The notes below the pieces were generated by a model. That model ran no database searches. It was not told where the DNA came from and saw only the letters and a list, made by a program, of their open reading frames with translations. Positions 1-9,795 of a stretch of 64,000 nt of DNA are shown piece after piece. The position numbers were made by a program, and so were the translations under genes. This DNA comes from Prosapia bicincta (lineage: Eukaryota > Arthropoda > Insecta > Hemiptera > Cercopidae). Within the stretch, counting starts at the first letter, position 1; each line of letters starts with the position of its first letter. The stretch spans positions 48,355,229 to 48,419,228 of the forward strand of contig JBAIZL010000002.1 in the NCBI GenBank assembly GCA_036971475.1, written 5' to 3'.

Positions 1-1099
1 TAGTCTAGGCCTAATTGTTGATAATGAGTTTGATAATAACTATTTATTACTGAAATGCTCATTGTTGTTATGATCTTAATAGTAGGCTATGGACAGTTAG
101 GATAACTGGTGTAGGCCTACATGTCCACGGCCACGTTGTGAATATATATAATATAACCCTTCTGTCATTTACTTATAGTTAATAATTTGTATATTTTTAC
201 TCACTGACGACGATAACTATGATTGAAACGCGTATGATAAAATAAATTACTAAACTTTAATTTTCTAATTAATTAGAACTAATCCTTTTTAATAAATCAC
301 TAAAATTGTATATTTTGCATAGTATGAATATAAAAGTATAACCACGATTTACTCATAAGTTTATAAGCTTATTAAAATACATATTTTTTATTGTATCCTG
401 GATAAAAAATTAAATTTTAAACTTCTGAAACAGTGTTGACGTTGAAAATACATTTTTAATAAAGTAGAGACTGAATTCATAATCACTTGCAAATTAGACT
501 CAAAAACATTGTTAAAGGCCTAAAAAGTTTATCTTGAGAAATATTTTTGTATTTAAAATACATAAATAATTTTAATCATTTTTAACAGTGTTATTTATGG
601 TTAGTACAAATCAGGTAATTATTTATTGGTTTAATAGAGCTAGACTCTTTAACCTCTACATTACATACCTTTTGCTACTTATTGTTCCTCGGAAAAAGTT
701 AATAACAAACTCCCTGTCTTAGTTGTAATAAATCTAAATGCTTCAGAGATGGGGGTTACTCTTATCGGCGGATCCTTGCCCTTTACAAGAATTGGCAGTT
801 AGTTTTATTCAAGATATGGTCTTAGCCAGAAGTGTCTTCCTCCAAGAATGATTCAGTGTTTTTTTCGTTGATTCTATGCAAGACATCTATATAGCCGCAA
901 CTCTCTCCCCATGTGTTTTGCGAGAGGTGGATTTTTATTGCAGTATTTCAATATACTACGCTGTCTTCTTTCGTAGTATTTCCTTATCTCCAAGGCACTG
1001 ACGTTATCAAACAAACCGTCAAATTATTTGTGTAGTTAATAATGTATGACATTGGTCTGTTTGATTTATATGTAAACTTTTTTTCTTGTGTAGTTATAG
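1..1099. other. non-coding AT-rich stretch
   Basis: I see no supported gene here. The sequence is AT-rich with stop codons in all frames. It contains several AGGCCT-centred palindromic words (near 7, 113 and 516), which recur across the whole window. A slightly GC-richer patch at 740-1010 has no open frame or splice pattern I can defend. Confidence 0.6.
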
Positions 1100-1187
1100 G
1101 CAGTGTAGTGCGCGTAGTTGGTATACCCAAAACTCGAATTTATCACAATCTTGAGAACGATAGTGAATGGGATATTTCATGGTTCAG
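1100..1187 (+). CDS. candidate internal exon of an unknown gene
   Basis: An 88-bp open segment lies between a plausible splice acceptor (gtagttatag) and a consensus donor (TTCAG|gtatgc). In its open frame it encodes a peptide containing VVGIPKTRIYHNLENDSEWD, with balanced amino-acid use unlike the surrounding low-complexity translations. It ends two bases into a codon. The next candidate exon (9680) is open in a frame that does not accept that phase, so the two are not simply adjacent exons of one transcript. I do not recognise the protein. It could be a chance open segment, because the acceptor has a weak pyrimidine tract. Confidence 0.35.
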
Positions 1188-2516
1188 GTATGCGCACTTT
1201 TATGTTTTAACATTTATTATGTAAATTTATATGGCATCATTTGTGTTGTTACCGCAACAGAAATTTAGTATAATTTTATATCAAGGTCCTACATAAAATC
1301 ATACAATACGACACAGCTATTTTGGTTTACAACGTTTTATTGAAATGAAATCATAAAAAATGTATTTCATGAAAGAAAAATCTAAACTATAATAACTTAA
1401 TATAAATAAATATATCGAACACATTATAAAATAAGATCTTTGTAATTTTCTAGGTATTAGAGAAAACGTCGTAAAGTAAAATCTTTACAAAAAGGTAAGG
1501 AGAGAAAGAAACTTTGAAATATATCTCGCTTTCCGCTGAAAGTGATCCTGTAACTCAATTCCAGCGGTATGATTGAAAGCCTAACAAAGAGGTTCCTTTG
1601 CAAAGAACAACTCGAAAATTATCTCTTCCAATTCTTTTGTACAAATTCTTTCCATGGATTACAGTTATATCAACATTATTATACGTACTTAAAATTTAAG
1701 TATGTCTAATTAAAGTTTTCATTTGGTTTTAGATTTATCATTAAAACAATTTTTTTTAATAGTTTTTATCAAAATCAATCAATTTAACAGGAATGTAAAT
1801 TCTAAAATATGTATAATTACCATTTATCAGGTAGGGATAATTACACATCATTTATGAAGATAGTTAAACTATATGTAAAAGTTGTTAACTTGATTATGTT
1901 TTCTGCTTTTGGTGTTTCCAAAAGTTAAAATATACGATTAAATATGAAAAATATTTATTAATCGTTAAAACCATAAACATCATAAATAAAATAATATTTC
2001 TATGACATTACCAGAGATTGCAGTTTAATTTACTTTGAGATCATCTTCAAAACCTTTAAAGTACAACTAAATGCTAAAACGATACAATTAATGAAATATT
2101 TTGGTCTTTCTTGGTACATTTTACTAAAAGAGAGTATTTATTGATTATTAAAAAAAATTTTAACAAAGTATGTACATATTTTCACGTTATAACACTCCGA
2201 AATATTTTATCGATATAAAAAAGTTGTCAATACTCTTAATACCTTAATGTTCTCTTTTTGTAAAAATGTAGTTTTAAAATTTTAATTAGATATTTTTTAA
2301 CCTAAAAAATTATGTCATTTCTATATATTTTATAATTGATTTTCCGTGTAGAAATTTATACACTCGTACAATCATACTTCAGAAAACCAATGTAAAAAAA
2401 ACACATAAACCAAAGAATAAAAAGGTATACTTCTAAATCAAGAACACTTCAATTATTAAAGAATGAATACTATTTCCAAAAAATTTAGTATCTACCTATA
2501 ATCTAATAATTAAAGC
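1188..2516. other. non-coding AT-rich stretch
   Basis: Nothing supportable was found beyond simple AT-rich sequence. The segment 1590-1650 resembles 13740-13790 over about 35 bp (shared cgaaaattat and caattctt blocks), which may be remnants of an old dispersed repeat. Confidence 0.5.
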
Positions 2517-2640
2517 TATAGATTATTACCTATTTACCCCTCACATTAGTCTTACTGAGACACCCCTCGACGTTAACAGATCGTTTTCAATTATTCCCCC
2601 TCCGTTGTCTTATCACTCTCGCACTCATGTTTTATTTAAC
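2517..2640 (+). repeat. dispersed repeat copy 1 (paired with 18595-18720)
   Basis: This roughly 120-bp segment aligns in direct orientation with 18595-18720. Shared blocks include acctattta, cattagtct, gacgtt, acagat, tttcaatta and catg.tttatt, with scattered substitutions and small indels. The family is not identified. Both copies look old and neither has an ORF. Confidence 0.5.
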
Positions 2641-2829
2641 TCTCATTTTATATCTTAGTGATTCTAAAGGTGTTTCTAAACAATCATTTCATATAGATAC
2701 GTACAACTATTAATCCTATCTTACAGAATAGATTTCACATTTACGATAACAATGGACTGCATTATCAAAACAGATTGTAGTTGACTGTATTGTTAACAAG
2801 TAATACATAACAAATTTAATTCCTATTTA

Positions 2830-3516
2830 GGGATAATTGTAACGGGAGCCTAACTAGAAACGAATATGTAACAGACAATGAGAATAAAGTTAGAGATATT
2901 GTTAATTACTTTAGATATGTTAATCATAGTAGAAATGTAATAAATGAAACAATAGAATATTACTTTTAAAAGGTAGTAATGATAAGAGAATAAAAATAGG
3001 TCTTATAGATGAATAACGATCAGTAATAATACATATAAAAGGTAATTTAAATAAATACCATAAGAAAAAAATTTGAAAAGGTCATTAAAGATAATGAGAA
3101 TGAGCAAAATAAATAGTTTATCAACTTGAATAGCATTACTCTTTTAGTAACAGTTTTATGAAAGAATTAGGTAAAACTTTTATTATAATTGATGAAAACT
3201 TTATACGATTGAAAATTAAGTTAGATATTGTAAATCTTAATATAAATGATTTTGTTAAACTAGAAAGTTTAGAAGTATTTTGAACCAATTGAATATTTTA
3301 TTTTATATAATATGACGTTACAAGTAATCACAGATTTAGAAAACTCTCTAACATTTGGTAAATTAGGTGTTGTACATCCTAGTGTTATATCAATTCAAGA
3401 GCTATATGAGAAATTAAGTAAAATATATAAATATTATAATGAAAGATTATTTTAGAACCTAAAGCAGAAAATATGTGGGAATTAGAAAACCTGATTAATG
3501 ATTATTTATTTAATTA
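2830..3516 (+). pseudogene. decayed env-like (errantivirus/baculovirus-F type) gene, N-proximal part
   Basis: Plus-strand coding traces are spread over several frames with many stops. The clearest is an open segment at 3312-3455, containing FGKLGVVHPSVIS, followed after a stop by a short stretch ending at 3516. The spacing and the 'KL..hHPS.I' type block are what I would expect from the Env/F proteins of insect errantiviruses and baculoviruses, class I-type fusion glycoproteins acquired by gypsy-like retrotransposons. Stops and frameshifts make this non-functional. It stops where a Penelope-like tail and a (TA)n tract begin, and matching coding traces resume at 4199, so it appears split by that insertion. 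The family call is by pattern recognition only. No gag or pol was seen upstream. Confidence 0.5.
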
Positions 3517-3574
3517 ATAAATATTCTTGTATTTGAATAACCTATGTTGTTTTAAATTATTAAACAAGAAAACG

Positions 3575-3578
<4 letters not shown>

Positions 3579-3658
<80 letters not shown>
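3579..3658. repeat. (TA)n microsatellite
   Basis: About 80 bp of nearly pure TA dinucleotide lies between the Penelope-like tail and the hammerhead-bearing end. Its YIYI translations are artefacts. Confidence 0.97.
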
Positions 3659-3732
3659 CGCAATATGTATTCTTGTGTAATAATAAAGAACCTAGTCAAA
3701 ATACAAATACAAGAATTATAATTGAATTTACA

Positions 3733-3777
3733 ATTCAAAGCTTTTCGTTGGCTTACAGTACCAACATCATCAGGAAT
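3733..3777 (-). ncRNA. hammerhead-ribozyme-like motif, group A
   Basis: On the minus strand the order is ATTC - CTGATGA - TGTTGGTACTGTAAGCCAAC - GAAA - AGCTTT - GAAT. ATTC/GAAT can form helix I, GTTGG/CCAAC helix II, and AA/TT around a GC loop helix III, with U at the cleavage position. All core bases of a type I hammerhead are present. One extra U separates the core A9 from helix II. Hammerheads are known at the ends of Penelope-like elements. Self-cleavage here is inferred. Confidence 0.6.
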
Positions 3778-3872
3778 ATTAAACAATTAAAATTAACATA
3801 TGTGCAAAATTAGATCAAATAAATAGCTATGCCAAATCAATTACAATATTGTTAAGAATTTTTTAATTTTTT

Positions 3873-4133
3873 TTATTTTGCTGCCCTAACATTATAAACA
3901 CTAAATATATTATCAAATTTAGATTTTACTTGTATTTGTTCATTTATCAACTCATTATTAGTATTACATTTATGTATTTGTAAAGCTTCATAAATATTCA
4001 TTCTTAGGCCTTTGTTAATTTCTTTTACAAGTATCATATTATCTATATTAGGAAATATGTGATTATTATTAATACAATGACTAGCAAAATTTGATTTATA
4101 AATTTCTGGCTTTTTATATGCATTAAAATGCTC
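3873..4133 (-). pseudogene. Penelope-like element GIY-YIG endonuclease C-terminus (relic)
   Basis: The minus strand is open for about 86 codons, ending at a stop at 3873-3875. It contains EHFNAYKKPEIYKSNFASHC, then NNNHIFPNIDN, then NIYEALQIHK. The pattern (E.HF ... S.FA.H ... N.H.FP ... EA..I.K) is the C-terminal half of the GIY-YIG nuclease that follows the reverse transcriptase in Penelope-like elements. The N-terminal GIY-YIG core with the catalytic tyrosine and arginine is missing or decayed. The homologous segment at 8341-8653 keeps that core. The relic lies just inside the hammerhead-like terminus, consistent with element order. It is not functional alone. Confidence 0.75.
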
Positions 4134-4198
4134 GATTGTAAATAGATTCGGAAAAACGTTTATATTTTATAAAGTTAGCTATTGTTGGAAGGAGTTAT

Positions 4199-4955
4199 TT
4201 TAAATTGTATAAATTGCATTCTATTACTACAAAATATGAAACAGTTTATGTAACAATAATACCAAAAATAAGTTACATGTTAGTATCTAATTCTCTAACT
4301 TTTGGTTTAGACAATAATTGTAATGGTAAAATAGACTGCAATTTTTTTTTCTCATTCGACCTTGTAATGTAGTACAAAATAGATAGTGAAATCTCCATTG
4401 TCAGATATAATCAATGGGACTACACTGCATTAGAAATCGAGGACAACATAATCAACTGGATCCCCGAAATCAACCAATAGCTGGCGGCCTTCCACAATAA
4501 AGACTTTAGAAATTACCAGCCAAAAGGCAACTACCACTACCACCCTCCAAGGTATATTCCTGATAAAGACTAATAGCGATTTTTTAACGACAGGAAACCA
4601 TCCCACGGGTTAATGACATCTGCGGGTCATTCTAAACTTATTGACACATCAAAATTAAAATTTAACACAGATAAAAACCGACAGATTCAAAACAGATAAA
4701 ATTTAAGACAGAGTTTTGAAGTTGCTAGATTTGAAACTGCTAGATTTGGATAAAACCAACACTGAAACCATTTCTAAAGTTAATCCAAGTATGGGAATAG
4801 CCCATCATTTTAGTGTTTGGACTATTGCCCTTTATGGCGCCCTATTCTACGGTCTGATATACCTAGGCTTTACCAAAATAATAAAGAAAATTCCTTCATG
4901 GCCCGAAACTTCGACACTCCCCGAAGTTGTATTTAGGAATGGAGGAGTTATGTAA
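4199..4955 (+). pseudogene. decayed env-like gene, C-terminal part with membrane anchor
   Basis: A single frame runs from 4199 to about 4573, interrupted by two in-frame stops (near 4370 and at 4478-4480). It carries paired cysteines (NNCNGKIDC) and Trp/Tyr/Pro-rich segments such as GNYHYHPPRYIPDKD. A shifted frame (4716-4955, stop at 4953-4955) encodes a hydrophobic span, TIALYGALFYGLIYLG, followed by a lysine-rich KIIKKIP tail. That is a typical single-pass anchor with a short cytoplasmic tail. I read this as the transmembrane end of the gene whose earlier part is at 2830-3516. A purine-rich ggaatggaggag stretch at the end could be a polypurine tract before a lost 3' LTR. It is inactive because of stops, a frameshift and the insertion. 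The errantivirus/baculovirus-F assignment is an inference. Confidence 0.45.
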
Positions 4956-7903
4956 ATAAGTATTGTAGATGTAGCCAGTTTATAATGCAATTTTTGTTTT
5001 GAACACCTGCGAAGCCATTGTTACCTTTAGTGTGTAGCGATCTTTAGTCTAGAACAGTTCTTACTCCATGTACTCTGCGAGTATACCAGCCTATATGTAA
5101 AACTTATTCTTGTTTTAAGTTCTATACGACCCATCTATCTACTTATAAAATAGATAAAAAGGCTTCTAAAATGAAATTAGAAAATAAATATTGCTGCCAC
5201 CTTATTATTATAACATTACCAGGCACTCCAATCTTATTTCATAAGAACATAGGCCTACTCTTATTTTATTTTAATTTTAAAACAGCTAATAGTTACGTAA
5301 ATTTTATTTTAAAGAAATAAATATATCATTTAACAAACTATTTCAAAAAGAACAGAGGAGTCTTCCAGTTAATTCCCAATATTAAAAATTGTAACTTCAT
5401 CATAACATAAATATATTCTATATTTTATAAAAACTTATGAAATTTAACATTTCCGCTTCGCTTACGCTTGTGATTTCAATACCGAATCGGGGACGTGTAG
5501 TATTATCTGTAATTTGAATATCTATTCCAAAATAAACCTTTTCTTCTTTAGAAATGAATATACATTCAAGGATTCATTCTATAATTACTTCAAAATTGGC
5601 ATTCAGGTTTTAGAAAGAGCACAAAAGATTCCATAGCAGCAATTCAATAACTTAATAAAACAGTGGTAATGGTAAAAGAAACCGCATGCTAAAATTATTC
5701 TTAACCTAAATATACTCCAAGCTTTAGATATTAATTAATTTTATCCTGTAGCAAATTATCGCAATATCCTTGCAACAGAATTACTAAGTAAGGTTTAATA
5801 AGTCACAGTAGGACACTAGGCTCAAATTACACTCCAAATTATAAAATAATTATTAACATCATGTCGTGTGCTGTAGAATTAATGTAACAAGGGAATATAC
5901 TGAGCTTTGTAATGGTACATTATGTTATATTTATACAACGTTCACGCATTTAATCTATTCTGAACGTAAAATTACATTTGTGCCTTTTCGTTACAAACAT
6001 TTATAAAAATTAGACAATATCCATCCCTTGCTTATTTAATAAATTAAACTTTTATTATTCTCCTGAAACCTTCAAAGTAAAGATATATTCCGAAAGTTTT
6101 TCTAAATACCATTAGACATTTTTAATTTTTAAGATAAACTCTAATCCTAATAGCTTGTAATTTTAGACACTGTTTCTCGATTTGGAGATCTCTGTAATGT
6201 GTAGAAACATATCTCAGGGGCTCGAGAAAATGTTTTTCAATGTTTTTACAGGTAATATTAAATTTCTTTAGGGGAAATATGATAATTAGAGATATTCGAT
6301 ACTTTTACCGATCGATCGGCTGTGTGTAGACGAGCTTTACTGATCTGACTAGTCGCCTATGATATACAATATCAAGAGCACAGTGGTACAATATAATACA
6401 ATGAAAATATTGGAAAGAACCCCAATACCAAAAAAATAATCAAAAATAACAAATAAAACAAGTGTTAATATTCCATTATTTTCATTGTAACCTATGATCT
6501 CTACAGTGTTTATTAAATGATTACATTTTTTTTTTCATTTGAAAACTATGTTGTATGTTGTAAATTTGTTCGAATTATTATTGTAAATATTGTTAAAAAA
6601 CTCTAAATCACGATCTAAAGTAAGCAAAAGTATGTAAGACTTTTCAGGATTACATTTTCTAAGGAAAATAATACAAAAATCATTTTCTTTTCAAGATGAA
6701 ATCGCTACATGTCTGAATGTTTAAACTGTGACCTTCTAAAATGAACATCATGTAATGCACTAAAAATTCTAAATAAGCAACTAATTATTCTAAACGTAAT
6801 TTAAACAATTAATATAAATACTTGAAAAGTACAATTGCCTGTCGTCGTATCATATAATTGTGGATTAGAAAAAATTGATGAAATTCTAAAATTCCACTTT
6901 TGAAACTATTTATCAGCGATTGGGTTAAATGAATTCCGTCAAAATTTGAAAAGCTCTTTCAAACCTATATCAATGTTTGTACCTAGTTTAAACCTAAAGC
7001 TCATGTTAAAGTCTAATCATAGTCGAGTTTTTAAGCCTAGACAGTCTTAAAATGAAGTTCTAGACGTTTTAGAAGCAGAAGCAGAAAATATTTGGAAAGA
7101 CTTTCAGTAGGAGAAGAAGTATTTGCTTTCGAGAAACTTTCATCACATTAAGTAAGCCGTAGTCCGTACAATTCTGAAAATAAAGTTATTAATTGATTTT
7201 CTAATAAAATTACACGAAATAATTTGTGAGTATTTTTAGGTAACTAATTATTTTCGATTAGGCCTACTAAACTATAAAATATATATATATATATATATAC
7301 TTTCATGAACAGTAAAAACACACAAAATAAGCTGCCTTGTGAAACAGAAGTAGCAAGATATTATTGCAGTTTCACAAAATCAATACAAATCTAGAATCTT
7401 TAATATATATTTTCAAGACATTATTTTGAATTATGTTATTACTTTTAAACGTAAAAAATACCAGTCTATCATTCACTCTATTTCCTATTGATATTTGTGT
7501 ATAATTTATCGCTATAAACTTTGAATTTGCAATATCTATAAAACTCATAAGTATATCAGGTTTTTATGATTTAGATGATATTTTTGAGAGTAATGACAAT
7601 TCCTAAATTCAGATATTAAGGTTCGTATTCAAAACAACGTGGACCGTGTTAAGCGTTCAAAGAAAATTACAAAACTGTTTCAAATGTCTTAATCCGTCGT
7701 AAAAACAAATCTTCATACACTTTCGTCTCAAAATAAGCCTGCATATTTTTTTTCAGAAGTTAGGAAAATATAGACCGTATTTTAGAAAAGCAAATAACGA
7801 GTTGGTTGTTTACGCCTCAAATAGTCAGTATCAAATGGAAAATTCCTGTATTTTACGGTTATAATTTTGAAACGTATTTGATAAGTATCACATTGTCATA
7901 GGA
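4956..7903. other. non-coding AT-rich stretch
   Basis: No supported gene. A short (TA)n tract lies at 7277-7299. If the env relic had a 3' LTR it should begin near 4945, but I cannot find a second copy or a clear end. An acceptor-like tttttcag at about 7755 opens a 35-codon frame without a credible donor. Confidence 0.5.
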
Positions 7904-7904
7904 C

Positions 7905-7983
<79 letters not shown>
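7904..7983. repeat. (TA)n microsatellite, left flank of Penelope-like unit
   Basis: About 80 bp of TA dinucleotide with one TG interruption, directly left of the 8011-8850 unit. Confidence 0.95.
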
Positions 7984-7987
<4 letters not shown>

Positions 7988-8070
7988 ATCATATGTGTTT
8001 TCCTGTTAGAATATTTTTAAGATTAAATAATATACACTAATACAGGAATATTTAATTTATTGAATAATAC

Positions 8071-8115
8071 TTTCAAAGCTTTTCGTTGGTTGACATTACC
8101 AACATCCTCAGGAAT
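8071..8115 (-). ncRNA. hammerhead-like motif, group A (left arm)
   Basis: On the minus strand: ATTC - CTGAGGA - TGTTGGTAATGTCAACCAAC - GAAA - AGCTTT - GAAA. The core is CUGANGA with G at the variable U7 position. Helix II GTTGG/CCAAC is intact and helix III is AA-GC-TT. Helix I is weakened by a T-to-A change on its 3' side. Confidence 0.5.
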
Positions 8116-8220
8116 TACAATACTAAGAATGATAAAAGAACTATTTATTAGGAATATACTGTGGTTGAATTTAATAATAAATACACAAAAACCTCTTAAC
8201 CACAAACTTACTTTAATTTA

Positions 8221-8263
8221 CCCTAATGTACATTTCAGTTACAAAGTAACCATCCTCAGAGGG
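8221..8263 (-). ncRNA. hammerhead-like motif, group B
   Basis: On the minus strand: CCCT - CTGAGGA - TGGTTACTTTGTAACT - GAAA - TGTACATT - AGGG. CCCT/AGGG forms helix I, GGTTAC/GTAACT helix II with a TTT loop, and ATG/CAT helix III around TA, with U at the cleavage position. It is almost identical to 43058-43100. Confidence 0.55.
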
Positions 8264-8340
8264 ATAACATACAAAGACTCTACAAAAAAAGTAATAAAGT
8301 ATTATTACTTTAATAATAAAGTATTTAGTTTATTTGTTGT

Positions 8341-8653
8341 AATAAAGTTTATATAGGACAAACAAAGAAAAATTTAAAAGAAAGGTATAAAGAACATTTT
8401 AATGTTTTTTAAAACCAAATATATATAAGTCTAATTTCGCAACCCATTGTATTAATAATAATCATATGTTTCCTAATATAAATAATATGAAAATTATAAA
8501 AGAAGTAAATAAAGGGTTAAAATGAACGTATGTGAAGCATTTGAAATTTACAAGCATAATATTGATAACAAATTAACAGATGAACAAATTCAAATACGTT
8601 CTAAATTCCATACTATGTTCAATGTATATAATGTTGTGGCAGCAGTGGAATAG
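8341..8653 (+). pseudogene. Penelope-like element GIY-YIG endonuclease (relic)
   Basis: The plus strand encodes NKVYIGQTKKNLKERYKEHF, the catalytic GIY-YIG block (YIGQT, then an arginine and EHF). After a frameshift near 8407 it continues with SNFATHCINNNHMFPNINN. After a one-base loss near 8520 it gives VCEAFEIYKHNIDNKLTDEQ and ends at 8651-8653. This is the endonuclease found C-terminal to the reverse transcriptase in Penelope-like elements, used to nick the target. Two frameshifts inactivate it. The relic at 3873-4133 is the same domain from another copy. Confidence 0.8.
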
Positions 8654-8749
8654 GTTTGGCAATATTGTAATAGATTTGGCAACTGTGTAATGCTTTATCT
8701 AGTAGCTTCATATTTGTTAAACAGTTCTCTTATCATTCTTAGTATTGTA

Positions 8750-8794
8750 ATTCCTGAGGATGTTGGTAATGTCAACTAACGAAAAGCTTTGAAT
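8750..8794 (+). ncRNA. hammerhead-like motif, group A (right arm)
   Basis: On the plus strand: ATTC - CTGAGGA - TGTTGGTAATGTCAACTAAC - GAAA - AGCTTT - GAAT. Helix I ATTC/GAAT is complete. Helix II has one G.U pair (GTTGG/CTAAC). The core is complete. Confidence 0.55.
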
Positions 8795-8845
8795 GTATTA
8801 TTCAATAAATTAAATATTCCTGTATTAGTGTATATTATTTAATCT

Positions 8846-8847
<2 letters not shown>

Positions 8848-8881
<34 letters not shown>
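8848..8881. repeat. (TA)n microsatellite, right flank of Penelope-like unit
   Basis: About 34 bp of TA dinucleotide directly follows the right inverted arm. Confidence 0.95.
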
Positions 8882-8883
<2 letters not shown>

Positions 8884-9679
8884 TATCAATTTGACACTAT
8901 AACTTACAAAAATATGAACAGGAGAACTCAGGAGAACAGGAGAAATTGTCACAAAATGTTTTTCAAAATACTTGAGAAATCTGTACAACGTAACTGGCGT
9001 TTAATAAGATAGAAAGTAATTGTTTTCATGCAATCGAAGAAACACAATAACAACAAGTTAATAAATAAGACAGTAACTGTTTTCGTATAGCTGTACTACA
9101 TACAATAACCTGTAGTAAGCCCTAATAGTTTTCATGTAATCACAGATTATGATTTTACATCCAGACTGTAAAAATGGCTTTTCAATCATTTTATTTCTGC
9201 CGATTTAGAATCCGTTATTTTAATTTTCATTTTAATCTGAATAGATATGCTACTTAAACAATTTATTGAGAAATACTAGTTAAAAACATTTTCACTTTGC
9301 GTTGTAAAATAGCAATATTGATCTCAAGGACATTGTTTAGTTGTTATGTGTACAAATATATTTGCCAGTATTTAAAATTTATTAGTTTTTACGTAACTTA
9401 TTCATTTTAAGGGTTTAGATAAACCTAAACTTACATCTAATCACAGAAGTGTGTTTCTTGTTATTTTACAGGTTCCTCAGTAAAATACCAAGGACATTTT
9501 TAACATAATTTCTATTCATTTTATGTGAATGTTCTTTCACTTTCACTGATATAAAAACTAAATATATTATATTATATTTGTTACATGTTAAACCTGAACT
9601 ACTATTTTACAGTTACCCACTTTAACGTATTAATCTAAAAACGTTTGCAGTTTTCATACAAAAATTTGGTAAATTTCAG
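8882..9679. other. non-coding stretch
   Basis: AT-rich with no gene. Short degenerate self-similar phrases occur (taagatagaaagtaattgtt and taagacagtaactgttttcg, near 9004 and 9065), suggesting an old local duplication of about 60 bp. Confidence 0.45.
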
Positions 9680-9795
9680 GAATGCCAAACCAATACCAGG
9701 ACATGTGTTCCATAACTAACACGCACCGTATATCTCCCGATGGGGCCGTCCACATTATTAAGTGCTACTATGAGCAAACGTTAATGGTTGAATGG
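9680..9795 (+). CDS. candidate exon of an unknown gene
   Basis: A 116-bp segment lies between a good acceptor (ggtaaatttcag) and a consensus donor (GAATGG|gtaggt). One frame is open throughout, starting with ATG at 9682 and ending exactly on a codon boundary. The peptide begins MPNQYQDMCSITNTHRISPD and continues GAVHIIKCYYEQTLMVEW. It has two cysteines and no low-complexity bias, and the segment is GC-richer than its surroundings. It could be an internal exon or the first coding exon. The candidate exon at 33644 starts in the compatible phase. I do not recognise the protein. Confidence 0.5.

Larger units (their letters stand above)
3517..4180. mobile_element. Penelope-like element fragments inserted in the env relic
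   Basis: The left edge carries a plus-oriented tail (3517-3556: aataaatattcttg, aataacctatgttgttttaa) that recurs next to the hammerhead-like motifs at 23556-23594 and 63427-63466. It is followed by a long (TA)n tract. Then comes a minus-oriented end with a hammerhead-like motif (3733-3777) and a minus-strand GIY-YIG endonuclease relic (3873-4133). The two pieces point in opposite directions, so either two insertions or one inverted end is present. Outer boundaries are approximate. Confidence 0.6.
8011..8850 (+). mobile_element. compact Penelope-like derivative with inverted hammerhead-bearing ends
   Basis: The ends are an inverted repeat of about 135 bp: 8011-8147 is the near-exact reverse complement of 8719-8850, including tactaagaatgata and cactaatacaggaatattta blocks. 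Each arm holds a group A hammerhead-like motif. Inside are a group B motif on the minus strand (8221-8263) and a plus-strand GIY-YIG nuclease relic (8341-8653). The reverse transcriptase is absent. The unit lies between two (TA)n tracts (7904-7983 and 8848-8881). It is best read as an internally deleted or rearranged Penelope-like element, or a non-autonomous derivative. Confidence 0.65.
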
